19,412 nucleotides of DNA from Geminocystis sp050753365 (GTDB lineage: Bacteria > Cyanobacteriota > Cyanobacteriia > Cyanobacteriales > Cyanobacteriaceae), in NCBI RefSeq assembly GCF_050753365.1, contig NZ_JBLZFY010000080.1:1-19412 (forward strand). Direction: 5' to 3'. Position 1 is the stretch's first letter. Each line of letters starts with the position of its first letter. The notes under the pieces were generated by a model that saw only the letters and a program-made list of their open reading frames with translations, ran no database searches and was not told the origin of the DNA. The translations under genes and the position numbers were made by a program. Shown here in pieces: positions 5,918-12,594 of the stretch.

Positions 5918-7564
5918 ATGAATGCAATTTCAGAAACATCAACCCATAAAGAAAGGAAATTAATTGATTACTTTACCTTTAACACAGATCATAAAGTAAT
6001 AGGTATTCAGTATTTAGTAACATCCTTTTTGTTTTACTTTATCGGAGGTGCATTTGCAGAAGTGGTGCGCACCGAATTAGCAACCCCCGATCCTGATATT
6101 GTATCACCTGAGTTGTACAATCAGTTATTTACTCTTCACGGTACAATTATGATCTTTTTATGGATTGTACCTGCTGGAGCGGCTTTTGCCAATTATCTAA
6201 TTCCCTTGATGATTGGTGCGGAAGATATGGCTTTCCCTCGTTTGAATGCCGTCGCTTTTTGGATGGCACCTCCGGGGGGTGTTTTATTATTGAGTAGCTT
6301 TTTCGTAGGTGCTCCTCAATCGGGATGGACTTCTTACCCTCCTTTAAGTTTAATGAGTGGTGTTTGGGGAGAAGAAATCTGGATTGTTAGTGTGCTTTTG
6401 TTGGGTACATCTTCCATTTTAGGAGGTATCAATTTTGCAGCGACTATCCTCAAAATGCGCATGAAGGATATGGATTTGCACAGTATGCCTTTGTTTTGTT
6501 GGGCGATGTTAGCAACTTCTGCGTTAATTCTTCTTTCCACTCCTGTATTAGCAGGGGCGTTAATTTTACTTTCCTTTGACTTAATCGCAGGTACAAGTTT
6601 CTTTAATCCTACAGGTGGTGGTGATCCTGTAGTCTATCAACATCTGTTCTGGTTTTACTCTCACCCTGCGGTGTATATTATGATTTTGCCCTTCTTTGGG
6701 GTAGTTTCCGAAGTCATTCCTGTACATTCCCGTAAGCCTATTTTTGGTTATCGTGCGATCGCATACTCCAGTTTAGCCATTAGTTTTCTAGGGTTGATTG
6801 TGTGGGCGCATCATATGTTTACCAGTGGTACACCGGGTTGGTTAAGGATGTTTTTCATGGCAACCACGATGTTAATTGCAGTGCCAACGGGCATTAAGAT
6901 TTTTAGTTGGTGTGCCACAATGTGGGGAGGCAAAATTGAGCTAAATACCCCCATGTTATTCGCTATGGGTTTTGTGTCGTCTTTCCTCATTGGAGGCTTA
7001 ACAGGGGTAATGGTGGCTTCTGTACCCTTTGATATTCATGTCCATGATACTTATTTTGTTGTAGGACATTTCCACTATGTACTATTTGGAGGATCGGCAT
7101 TAGCCCTATTTTCAGGCTTCTATCACTGGTTTCCTAAGATGACAGGGCGAAACTATAACGAAGGGTTAGGAAAACTCCATTTCTTGTTAACTTTCATCGG
7201 TTTAAACATTACCTTTATGCCCATGCACCAATTAGGCTTAATGGGGATGAATCGCCGTATCGCTTTATATGATGTGGAGTTTCAACCGTTGAATTTATTA
7301 AGTACTGCTGGTGCTTACGTTATGGCGGTGTCAACTATTCCTTTCATTATCAATGTGGTATGGAGTTTAGCTAAAGGTACACAAGCCGAGCGTAATCCTT
7401 GGAGGGCGTTAACCCTTGAGTGGCAGACGGCTTCACCTCCTATCATCGAAAACTTTGAGGAAGAGCCAGTATTATGGAGTGGTCCTTATGACTATGGTAT
7501 TGACGATGAGGAAACAGAAGAAGAAAGCGTCTCTGATATGTTAGCGGATGTCTCCGCCAAGTAG
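5918..7564 (+). CDS. coxA: Cytochrome c oxidase subunit I (CtaD/CoxA), A2 type
   Basis: Catalytic heme-copper subunit: reduces O2 to water at heme a3-CuB and pumps protons. It has 548 residues with about twelve membrane helices. Heme a ligands are H74 (LFTLHGTIM) and H386; heme a3 ligand is H384 (VGHFHYVL). CuB ligands are H249, H298 and H299, and Y253 is the tyrosine of the His-Tyr crosslink (HPAVY). The D-channel aspartate D103 (GAEDMAFPR) and K-channel lysine K327 (PTGIK) are present. The glutamate of HPEVY in A1 oxidases is Ala here, with Y247-S248 before the histidine, the signature of A2-type oxidases. The ATG at 5918 follows coxB after 135 bp containing a dispersed repeat; no strong Shine-Dalgarno is seen. 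The acidic C-terminus (EEETEE) is lineage-specific. Confidence 0.97.
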   Translation: MNAISETSTHKERKLIDYFTFNTDHKVIGIQYLVTSFLFYFIGGAFAEVVRTELATPDPDIVSPELYNQLFTLHGTIMIFLWIVPAGAAFANYLIPLMIGAEDMAFPRLNAVAFWMAPPGGVLLLSSFFVGAPQSGWTSYPPLSLMSGVWGEEIWIVSVLLLGTSSILGGINFAATILKMRMKDMDLHSMPLFCWAMLATSALILLSTPVLAGALILLSFDLIAGTSFFNPTGGGDPVVYQHLFWFYSHPAVYIMILPFFGVVSEVIPVHSRKPIFGYRAIAYSSLAISFLGLIVWAHHMFTSGTPGWLRMFFMATTMLIAVPTGIKIFSWCATMWGGKIELNTPMLFAMGFVSSFLIGGLTGVMVASVPFDIHVHDTYFVVGHFHYVLFGGSALALFSGFYHWFPKMTGRNYNEGLGKLHFLLTFIGLNITFMPMHQLGLMGMNRRIALYDVEFQPLNLLSTAGAYVMAVSTIPFIINVVWSLAKGTQAERNPWRALTLEWQTASPPIIENFEEEPVLWSGPYDYGIDDEETEEESVSDMLADVSAK

Positions 7565-7591
7565 GTTGGGTTGCATGAAATAAAACCCAAC
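7565..7591. repeat. Hairpin repeat GTTGGGTT/AACCCAAC after coxA
   Basis: An 8-bp perfect stem (7565-7572 with 7584-7591) and an 11-nt loop begin one base past the coxA stop codon. The same stem recurs at 17274-17299. On the plus strand it is followed by ATTTTCATTT, so it may attenuate or terminate transcription between coxA and coxC. Confidence 0.65.
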
Positions 7592-7622
7592 ATTTTCATT
7601 TAATAGACTTCTTTCTGAGGGT

Positions 7623-7643
7623 GGGTTGAATAATATTCAACCC
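7623..7643. repeat. Hairpin repeat with GGGTTGAAT/ATTCAACCC stem
   Basis: A 9-bp perfect stem with loop AAT. An identical 21-mer lies at 10215-10235. It is one of three hairpins in the 210 bp coxA-coxC gap; the third, GTTGGGTTA/TAATCCAAC (7713-7739, one mismatch), is a weaker relative of the GTTGGGTT family. Confidence 0.7.
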
Positions 7644-7774
7644 CTACCATTTAAAATCTGTTTTTTTGTGCTGTCGATTAGCAATTGTCCTAATTCAATT
7701 TAGTTTAAAATTGTTGGGTTACACTATCGTTAATCCAACCTACGTTTCATTTATTAGATTATTATTGTAATAAT

Positions 7775-8395
7775 ATGCAAGGTTCAACGATCGATTCTCA
7801 AGTTACCGTTAGTTACGAAAATAAATCCGAAACCCATCATCATGAGCATCCCGATCATCGGATGTTTGGGTTAGTATTATTTCTTATTGCTGAAAGTATG
7901 ATCTTTTTTGGTCTTTTCAGTGCCTATATGATCTATTATGCTACTATGCCTGAGTGGCCAATGGATGATATTGAATTAGAGTTACTGTTACCTAGTATCA
8001 ATAGCATTATTCTGGTTTCTAGTAGTTTTGTCATGCACAAAGGGCAAAGTTGCATTAGAAATAACGATGTCAAGGGTTTACAACTTTGGTTTACCATTAC
8101 TGCTATTATGGGTGCTATCTTCTTAGGTGGACAACTTTATGAATATGCCCATACTGGTTTTGGTTTAACTGATAACCTTTTCGCTAGTTGTTTCTATGTT
8201 TTGACTGGTTTTCATGGTTTACACGTTACCGCAGGTTTATTGTTTATCTTAGCGGTTTTGTGGCGATCGAGAAAAGAAGGACATTATTCTTCCAATAAAC
8301 ATTTTGGAGTCGAGGCTTCCGAATTATATTGGCACTTTGTCGATGTAATTTGGATTATCCTTTTTGTTTTAGTCTATATTCTTCCATTACAATAA
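7775..8395 (+). CDS. coxC: Cytochrome c oxidase subunit III (CtaE/CoxC)
   Basis: Third core subunit of the aa3 oxidase, an integral membrane protein that stabilises the active site and the proton-entry side of subunit I. At 206 residues it has the short bacterial form with five predicted helices. A His-rich N-terminus (ETHHHEHPDHR) precedes the first helix. Family hallmarks are the glutamate-containing LFLIAESMIFFGLFSAY segment, FHGLHVTAGLLFI, and the C-terminal YWHFVDVIWIILFVLVYI. The ATG at 7775 is used; the preceding bases are A/T-rich without a clear Shine-Dalgarno. It closes the coxBAC cluster and converges on the DUF1400 hydrolase, with a hairpin in the 29 bp between them. No assembly genes (ctaA, ctaB) are in the window. 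Confidence 0.96.
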   Translation: MQGSTIDSQVTVSYENKSETHHHEHPDHRMFGLVLFLIAESMIFFGLFSAYMIYYATMPEWPMDDIELELLLPSINSIILVSSSFVMHKGQSCIRNNDVKGLQLWFTITAIMGAIFLGGQLYEYAHTGFGLTDNLFASCFYVLTGFHGLHVTAGLLFILAVLWRSRKEGHYSSNKHFGVEASELYWHFVDVIWIILFVLVYILPLQ

Positions 8396-8401
8396 CCTCA
8401 A

Positions 8402-8418
8402 GGTGGGCAATGCCCACC
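8402..8418. terminator. Hairpin between convergent coxC and hydrolase genes
   Basis: GGTGGGCA-A-TGCCCACC is a near-perfect palindrome in the 29 bp gap between two convergent stop codons. There is no strong T-run on either side. Its position suggests bidirectional termination. A related, less perfect copy occupies the equivalent place between the convergent pair ending at 14118 and 14201. Confidence 0.5.
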
Positions 8419-8424
8419 CTACTA

Positions 8425-10095
8425 CTATTTTATGTTATTTTCTCGTCTGAATTGCTCGATCGAACTTTCTAACTTATTCACAGAATTATTAGTAATAAAA
8501 CTCAATTTAAAATCATTATTACCACTGAGATATTCAGCATAACCAGATTGTAAATAAGGGCGATAATTCTCATTATTGTTAAGATGGACTTCAAAAAAAG
8601 CTAAAGTGATACCTTTAACGTAATTACTAATTAAGTCTTGAGGCGGAAAAGTTAAGTTAAGGGTTGTATCAAGAGCTTCTTTTATACCACCATCGATTTT
8701 AGTAAAATTAACATGGGCTTGTCCTTCAATCAATGCCCAATATTTATTTTCACTACTTAGCCAAGTAAAGGGTACAGCTTGTTCAAAGGCTGGAGGTGCT
8801 GCGGGATCATCACTTCCCGATCCCATGAGAACAGGAATACTAATTTGACTGATTCCTTTTTGTCCGAAAATATAACGATTCACGGGATTTCCTGCAAAAA
8901 CAGCGCTTACCCTTTCATCCCGAAATTGATAGTTTTCTCTCGGTAATTCTAAAGCTCGACATTGTAAAAGCATGGCTAGATTTAAACCACTATAGTGACG
9001 AGCGCACGACTGTTGTAAATAGTCAAAATCAATAGTAGCACCAGCAACTGCTAAAGCCGTATAACCGCCAAAAGAATGTCCAGAAACTCCTACGTTTTTA
9101 AGGTTTAATTTGCCTTGAAACTCTGTGGCGTTGCGTCTTTCTAACTCATCGATAACAAAACTAATATCTTTAGGGCGATTGATAAATTCATTTCGATCGA
9201 ATATATTTTTATTCAATCCCTCAAATACTTCCTTAAAATAAATCATGTCACTGCCAATGTGTTGGGGTGCTATCACCAAAAAACCCTGAGAAGCTAGATG
9301 ATTAAGCCCATCGCTGTAATCTTCAGGGCGAGAAGCTAAACCATGAGAAAAGACGATGACAGGCATATTTCCTGACACTTTTTGAGGTATAAAAACATCG
9401 GCATAAAAACTACGATTACGACTAGCATCTGTCAACTGCCATTTTTCTGTTTTGACTTGATATTGACCAGCTTTACGAATGTCTGCTAGTTGACTATAAT
9501 CAACATCACTTAATTGCGCTTCCTCCTCAGTCCAAGTCCGCATTTCTTCCACTAATAAATTAGTCGCCTTAATCACTAATTCTGCATAATTTACCCCCCC
9601 CATAATTAATTCCCCTTGAATTTGTAGATTTGTGGGGTATTTTTTTAAGACATTAAGTAATGTTAAGCCTTCGGGAGCTAATGCAGATTGTACGATCGCA
9701 CCTCGTAAAGCAATCCCACCATTTTTGCCACCTTCGAGAGTAATGCCTTTACCAAGACGTAAAAGAATATCCTCTCCCATATCAGTATTAAAAAAGCGAG
9801 AAACCATAACACCATCAATGTTAAGTTTTTTATTCAAAGCCTCTCTAAACTTTACTTGATCTTCAGGACTAATTCTGCTTAAATACTGTCCTAAATCTTC
9901 GTTAATAATACCTTCTTTAGCGAATAATTCTAAAGATTCTACATTTACAGATAACTTTAAAGGAGTATAGGTAAAAAATATTTTTTCGGCGGCTTTTACT
10001 GGTAAAGAAGTTAAACAAGTAGAAACTAATCCTAAGAGAAATAAAGATAGTTTTGTTTGATTTTTTTTGATGTTAAATAGAAACATTTTTGCCAT
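8425..10095 (-). CDS. Alpha/beta hydrolase with DUF1400 N-terminal domain, exported
   Basis: 556 residues. A signal peptide (basic KKNQTK, hydrophobic LSLFLLGLVSTCLTSLP, likely cleavage near VKA-A) is followed by the cyanobacterial DUF1400 domain (about 37-200) and an alpha/beta-hydrolase domain (about 225-510). The hydrolase part has the oxyanion-hole motif VIVFSHGLAS (246-255), nucleophile S341 in GVSGHSFGGY, a probable acid at D429 or D430 (GSGSDDP), and a catalytic H461 (GQAHVNF). It resembles platelet-activating-factor acetylhydrolase-like and chlorophyllase-like esterases, so a lipid or ester substrate is likely, but none can be named. The start is the first of two close methionines (MAKM). 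It is convergent with coxC; the ArsA-like gene lies upstream on the same strand, 161 bp away, with a hairpin repeat between them. Confidence 0.88.
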   Translation of the reverse strand: MAKMFLFNIKKNQTKLSLFLLGLVSTCLTSLPVKAAEKIFFTYTPLKLSVNVESLELFAKEGIINEDLGQYLSRISPEDQVKFREALNKKLNIDGVMVSRFFNTDMGEDILLRLGKGITLEGGKNGGIALRGAIVQSALAPEGLTLLNVLKKYPTNLQIQGELIMGGVNYAELVIKATNLLVEEMRTWTEEEAQLSDVDYSQLADIRKAGQYQVKTEKWQLTDASRNRSFYADVFIPQKVSGNMPVIVFSHGLASRPEDYSDGLNHLASQGFLVIAPQHIGSDMIYFKEVFEGLNKNIFDRNEFINRPKDISFVIDELERRNATEFQGKLNLKNVGVSGHSFGGYTALAVAGATIDFDYLQQSCARHYSGLNLAMLLQCRALELPRENYQFRDERVSAVFAGNPVNRYIFGQKGISQISIPVLMGSGSDDPAAPPAFEQAVPFTWLSSENKYWALIEGQAHVNFTKIDGGIKEALDTTLNLTFPPQDLISNYVKGITLAFFEVHLNNNENYRPYLQSGYAEYLSGNNDFKLSFITNNSVNKLESSIEQFRRENNIK

Positions 10096-10132
10096 AATTT
10101 ATAGAGTTTCTTACATTTTATTAATTCATCTT

Positions 10133-10163
10133 GGCTCTTGTACAGTAGTTATGATTTTATCAT
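10133..10163. repeat. Solo end of the GGYTCTTCTAC dispersed element
   Basis: GGCTCTTGTACAGTAGTTAT followed by GATTTTATCAT matches the 4440 end and the inverted right end at 1564, with one difference in the first 20 bases. No partner end is found nearby. It lies upstream of the hydrolase gene, within its likely promoter region. Confidence 0.5.
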
Positions 10164-10169
10164 CGTAGA

Positions 10170-10186
10170 ACGGGCATCTTGCCTGT
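10170..10186. repeat. Hairpin repeat ACGGGCA/TGCCTGT
   Basis: A 7-bp stem with one G-T wobble and loop TCT, followed on the plus strand by ATTTTT. It lies between the ArsA-like gene and the hydrolase. GGGCAAGATGCCC-type hairpins are common cyanobacterial intergenic repeats; it may terminate minus-strand transcription from the ArsA-like gene. Confidence 0.4.
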
Positions 10187-10214
10187 ATTTTTGGAAATAT
10201 TTATTAATTTGTAG

Positions 10215-10235
10215 GGGTTGAATAATATTCAACCC
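10215..10235. repeat. Hairpin repeat with GGGTTGAAT/ATTCAACCC stem, second copy
   Basis: Identical over 21 bases to 7623-7643, with a 9-bp stem and loop AAT. It starts 22 bp past the stop codon of the ArsA-like gene, so it may act in termination of that gene. Confidence 0.65.
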
Positions 10236-10256
10236 TTCCTTAGAAATAGAAAAAGT

Positions 10257-11357
10257 CTATAAACTAACGATTAAATAAGCATCTTGAAACTTTGCACCTT
10301 TTACAGATTGCCCTTTTAAGGGAGGTGGTAAGAATATATTACGACGTTGATCACCTGCTGAAATAGTGATTTCTGGACCAGATTGGCTTAATTTTACTTG
10401 TTTTTTGTCAAAACCGGGCAAAAATATCTTAATTTCTCGGTTATTGGTATCAATGGTTAAAGGAGAAGGTGCTTTTAAGGCTTGTTTCTGAAAATCTGGT
10501 AAAGCCGAAGCTAACTCATCTAAATTACTCGATGAGATATTCGGAATCGAATTGATGGTTAAAAGATTGAAAGACTGTTCAATTTCTGGGGTAATTTCCC
10601 TTTGATTGAGTAACACTCCCCCAACGGTTAAGCCTATCTGTTGCGCACTTCCCCACCAATATCTCGCAGTTTCGATCGAATCTGGGGTAGAATTAGTGAT
10701 CAGGAAACTTGCCACTCGACTAGGGTTATTAATAGCATTCTTACCCTGTTCTAATATTTGATTAGCTTCATTGGTAGGCTCAGAAGCGAAATTGTCAGCA
10801 TTCCATGACACATTTAACACCGCATTAGTCACTGGTTGCACAAAAGGCGACAAGGCTTTAACAATATCGGAATTTTCCAGTAAATTTTTAACCCGTCTGC
10901 CATACCAACTGAGAGTTTCTGGAATCCCAAACATTCTTAAAGTATTAAGACTACTTTTGCCGTCATAGACAATAACATCATATTTTCCTGTTTGATCTTG
11001 TTCCCGTAGATAGTTTAGACTCAAAGCATCATCCATCCCTGGTAATAAAGCTAATTCTTGGGCAAAGATATTATTGAGTATAGGCGATCGAAGGTATTTT
11101 GTTTCTAATTTTTTTAATTCTTCCCAAGCGTTTTCTAATAATTGACTGCTTTGTAATTGGATTGCCTCAAAATTAGGGCTAATTTCCGTAATAGTGGACT
11201 TAACTTCCATTCCCATCAACAAAGACAAAGAAGGAGTAGAATCTTGTACTACTAACAGAACCTTTTTGCCCAAATTAGCATATTTTTTGGCAGTAGCGAT
11301 GGCTGTGGTTGTGCAACCGATGCCTCCTTTACCTAAGAATGTGAGAATGAAAGTCAT
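10257..11357 (-). CDS. ArsA/Get3-like ATPase-family protein with C-terminal HSP20-like domain, altered P-loop
   Basis: 366 residues. The N-terminus is the deviant Walker A motif of the ArsA/Get3/MinD class, FLGKGGIGCTTTAIATAKK: signature lysine K10 is present but the P-loop lysine position is C15. The typical region after the P-loop (KKVLLVVQDSTPSLSLLMG) and a DVIVYDGKSSLNTLRM stretch follow. The last about 70 residues (IDTNNREIKIFLPGFDKKQV onward) resemble the small HSP20-like domain that ends many cyanobacterial ArsA-family proteins. Such proteins are usually annotated as arsenite or tail-anchored-protein ATPases, but no arsenic genes and no Get-type Cys pair are evident, so function is unknown. 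With Cys in the P-loop, normal ATP hydrolysis is doubtful unless the subfamily compensates. It is upstream of the hydrolase and downstream of petP on the same strand. Confidence 0.82.
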   Translation of the reverse strand: MTFILTFLGKGGIGCTTTAIATAKKYANLGKKVLLVVQDSTPSLSLLMGMEVKSTITEISPNFEAIQLQSSQLLENAWEELKKLETKYLRSPILNNIFAQELALLPGMDDALSLNYLREQDQTGKYDVIVYDGKSSLNTLRMFGIPETLSWYGRRVKNLLENSDIVKALSPFVQPVTNAVLNVSWNADNFASEPTNEANQILEQGKNAINNPSRVASFLITNSTPDSIETARYWWGSAQQIGLTVGGVLLNQREITPEIEQSFNLLTINSIPNISSSNLDELASALPDFQKQALKAPSPLTIDTNNREIKIFLPGFDKKQVKLSQSGPEITISAGDQRRNIFLPPPLKGQSVKGAKFQDAYLIVSL

Positions 11358-11361
11358 AATC

Positions 11362-11431
11362 TAGTGAATAGTTGATAGTGAATTGTTGATAGTTAATTGT
11401 TAATTGTTAATTGTTAATTATTAATTGTTAA
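11362..11431. repeat. Heptamer array (TTGTTAA / TAGTTGA type), ten units
   Basis: Ten in-register heptamers: TAGTGAA, TAGTTGA, TAGTGAA, TTGTTGA, TAGTTAA, three TTGTTAA, TTATTAA and TTGTTAA. It fills the spacer between petP and the ArsA-like gene and extends 11 bp into the 3' end of petP, supplying its stop codon. It belongs to the cyanobacterial STRR class. Confidence 0.85.
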
Positions 11432-11624
11432 CTACTTGGACTTCGTCTTCAAAAAACCAATTAGTAGTAGCATCAGGAAATTCGACAAATACACCAACTC
11501 CGCTACCATCAGTCATTTTAAAAGACTTAATGATTCCTTGTTGTCCTTTTTGAGCTTTTTCAATAACTTCAGCAGATACTTTTTCTTTAAGACGACAAAT
11601 TTTAACTTTTTGCCCTATTTCCAT
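11421..11624 (-). CDS. petP: Cytochrome b6f complex subunit PetP-like (DUF2862)
   Basis: A 67-residue soluble protein, MEIGQKVKICRLKEKV at the start and DGSGVGVFVEFPDATTNWFF near the end, matching the DUF2862 family. Its characterised member is PetP (Ssr2998 in Synechocystis), a small cytoplasmic, SH3-like peripheral subunit of the cytochrome b6f complex linked to linear electron flow. Length and the GFK/SFKMTDGSGVGV core agree; there is no membrane segment or signal, as expected. The ATG at 11622-11624 gives the conserved N-terminus. The last residues (VVNN) and the TAA stop lie in or at the edge of a heptamer repeat array, so the natural C-terminus may have been altered slightly. Assignment rests on recalled family similarity; a DUF2862 paralogue of other function is possible. 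Confidence 0.8.
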   Translation of the reverse strand: MEIGQKVKICRLKEKVSAEVIEKAQKGQQGIIKSFKMTDGSGVGVFVEFPDATTNWFFEDEVQVVNN

Positions 11625-11967
11625 GACAATTTCTAATATTTATATTAATTAACAGTTGTTTATTTTAACTGAATGTGACCATGTAAAAAAGAGTTAGTTT
11701 TGGTCAAGTATAAGTACTCATGCAAAATAGATTGTGAATTTTGACATTAATTAAAATAATTTACATCTTTGTTGCCTCTTGCTCAGTTGCTGAGCGTAGT
11801 CGAAGCATTGCCTTTTACCTTTCATAAAGTAAACATACAATTAATTTTGCCTATTCACTTAGCAGTCAGTTATGAGTTGTGAGAATTTGATTAATTTATA
11901 TTAAATATAATCAATGAAAGATGAAAATAGATTAAAAGTAAATAAATATTGAGAAATTGGTGATGGT
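11625..11967. other. Spacer between divergent petP and membrane-protein genes
   Basis: These 343 bp hold no gene that I can support. Both promoters must lie here, but no convincing -35/-10 pair stands out in the A/T-rich sequence. One palindrome, GCTCAG-TTG-CTGAGC (11781-11795), is followed by GTAGTCGAAGC; this is a fragment of a GAGCGNAGTCGAAG-type repeat scattered in many bacterial genomes. Confidence 0.5.
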
Positions 11968-12468
11968 ATGGTATCAGAAAAAATTAAGGAAGAATTTAAA
12001 AAATTAGGCTCATTAACTCTCTTTTTTTTGGTGGGATTTGCCTATATTTTAATTACCACGAAATTCTTATTAGCAGAATACAATATTGATATTACAGTAT
12101 TTTCCAAAGTGATTATTAGTGCCTTAGTTGCCGCAAAAGTTGTGGCTATTATGGATGCTACTCCTTTGATTAATCGTTATAACAATTCTCCTCGTTATAT
12201 CAGGGTTTTATATAAAAGTGCTATCTATTTAGGGGCAGTTTTTTTGATTTCTTTCATCGAAGATATTTTTCATGGTTATCGGCAGTCTGGTTCATTGGGA
12301 GGGGCGATCGAAATCTTTATCGAAACCCGTCATTTTTATCACTTTTTAGCAGTGACAATGGCTGTGTCTTTGGTGTTTATTATTCATAATATTTTCCATG
12401 AAATAGACAACTATTTAGGGGGAGGAAAACTAGCCAAATTATTCTTTGATAAACCAGAAAAGTTTTAA
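11968..12468 (+). CDS. Integral membrane protein of unknown function
   Basis: 166 residues. A short charged N-terminus (SEKIKEEFKK) is followed by about four hydrophobic segments: roughly 14-34 (LTLFFLVGFAYILITTKFLL), 42-62 (VFSKVIISALVAAKVVAIMD), 82-100 (SAIYLGAVFLISFIED) and 122-146 (HFYHFLAVTMAVSLVFIIHNIF). Charged and histidine residues near the helix ends (DIFHGYRQ, ETRHFYHF, HNIFHEID) might be functional, but I do not recognise the family. The ATG at 11968 is used; an out-of-frame ATG lies five bases earlier. The gene stands alone between petP (divergent) and the glycosyl hydrolase (126 bp downstream, same strand). Confidence 0.75.
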   Translation: MVSEKIKEEFKKLGSLTLFFLVGFAYILITTKFLLAEYNIDITVFSKVIISALVAAKVVAIMDATPLINRYNNSPRYIRVLYKSAIYLGAVFLISFIEDIFHGYRQSGSLGGAIEIFIETRHFYHFLAVTMAVSLVFIIHNIFHEIDNYLGGGKLAKLFFDKPEKF

Positions 12469-12594
12469 CGATAGATTAACCATAAAATCAATGTATTTGA
12501 ATATCACCTCTTCATGGTGTCAAGTCAAATCAGCACATCTTATGATAGTATGGCACAAATATTATTGTTTTAAACTATAGAGAAAAGTCTATCC

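Noticed and set aside
9632..9859. 75-residue plus-strand open frame
   Set aside because: It is antisense to the conserved DUF1400 region of the hydrolase and shows no features of its own.
10257..11357. Arsenite efflux ATPase (arsA) of an ars operon
   Set aside because: No arsenic genes are nearby, the P-loop lysine is absent, and the HSP20-like tail fits a separate cyanobacterial group.
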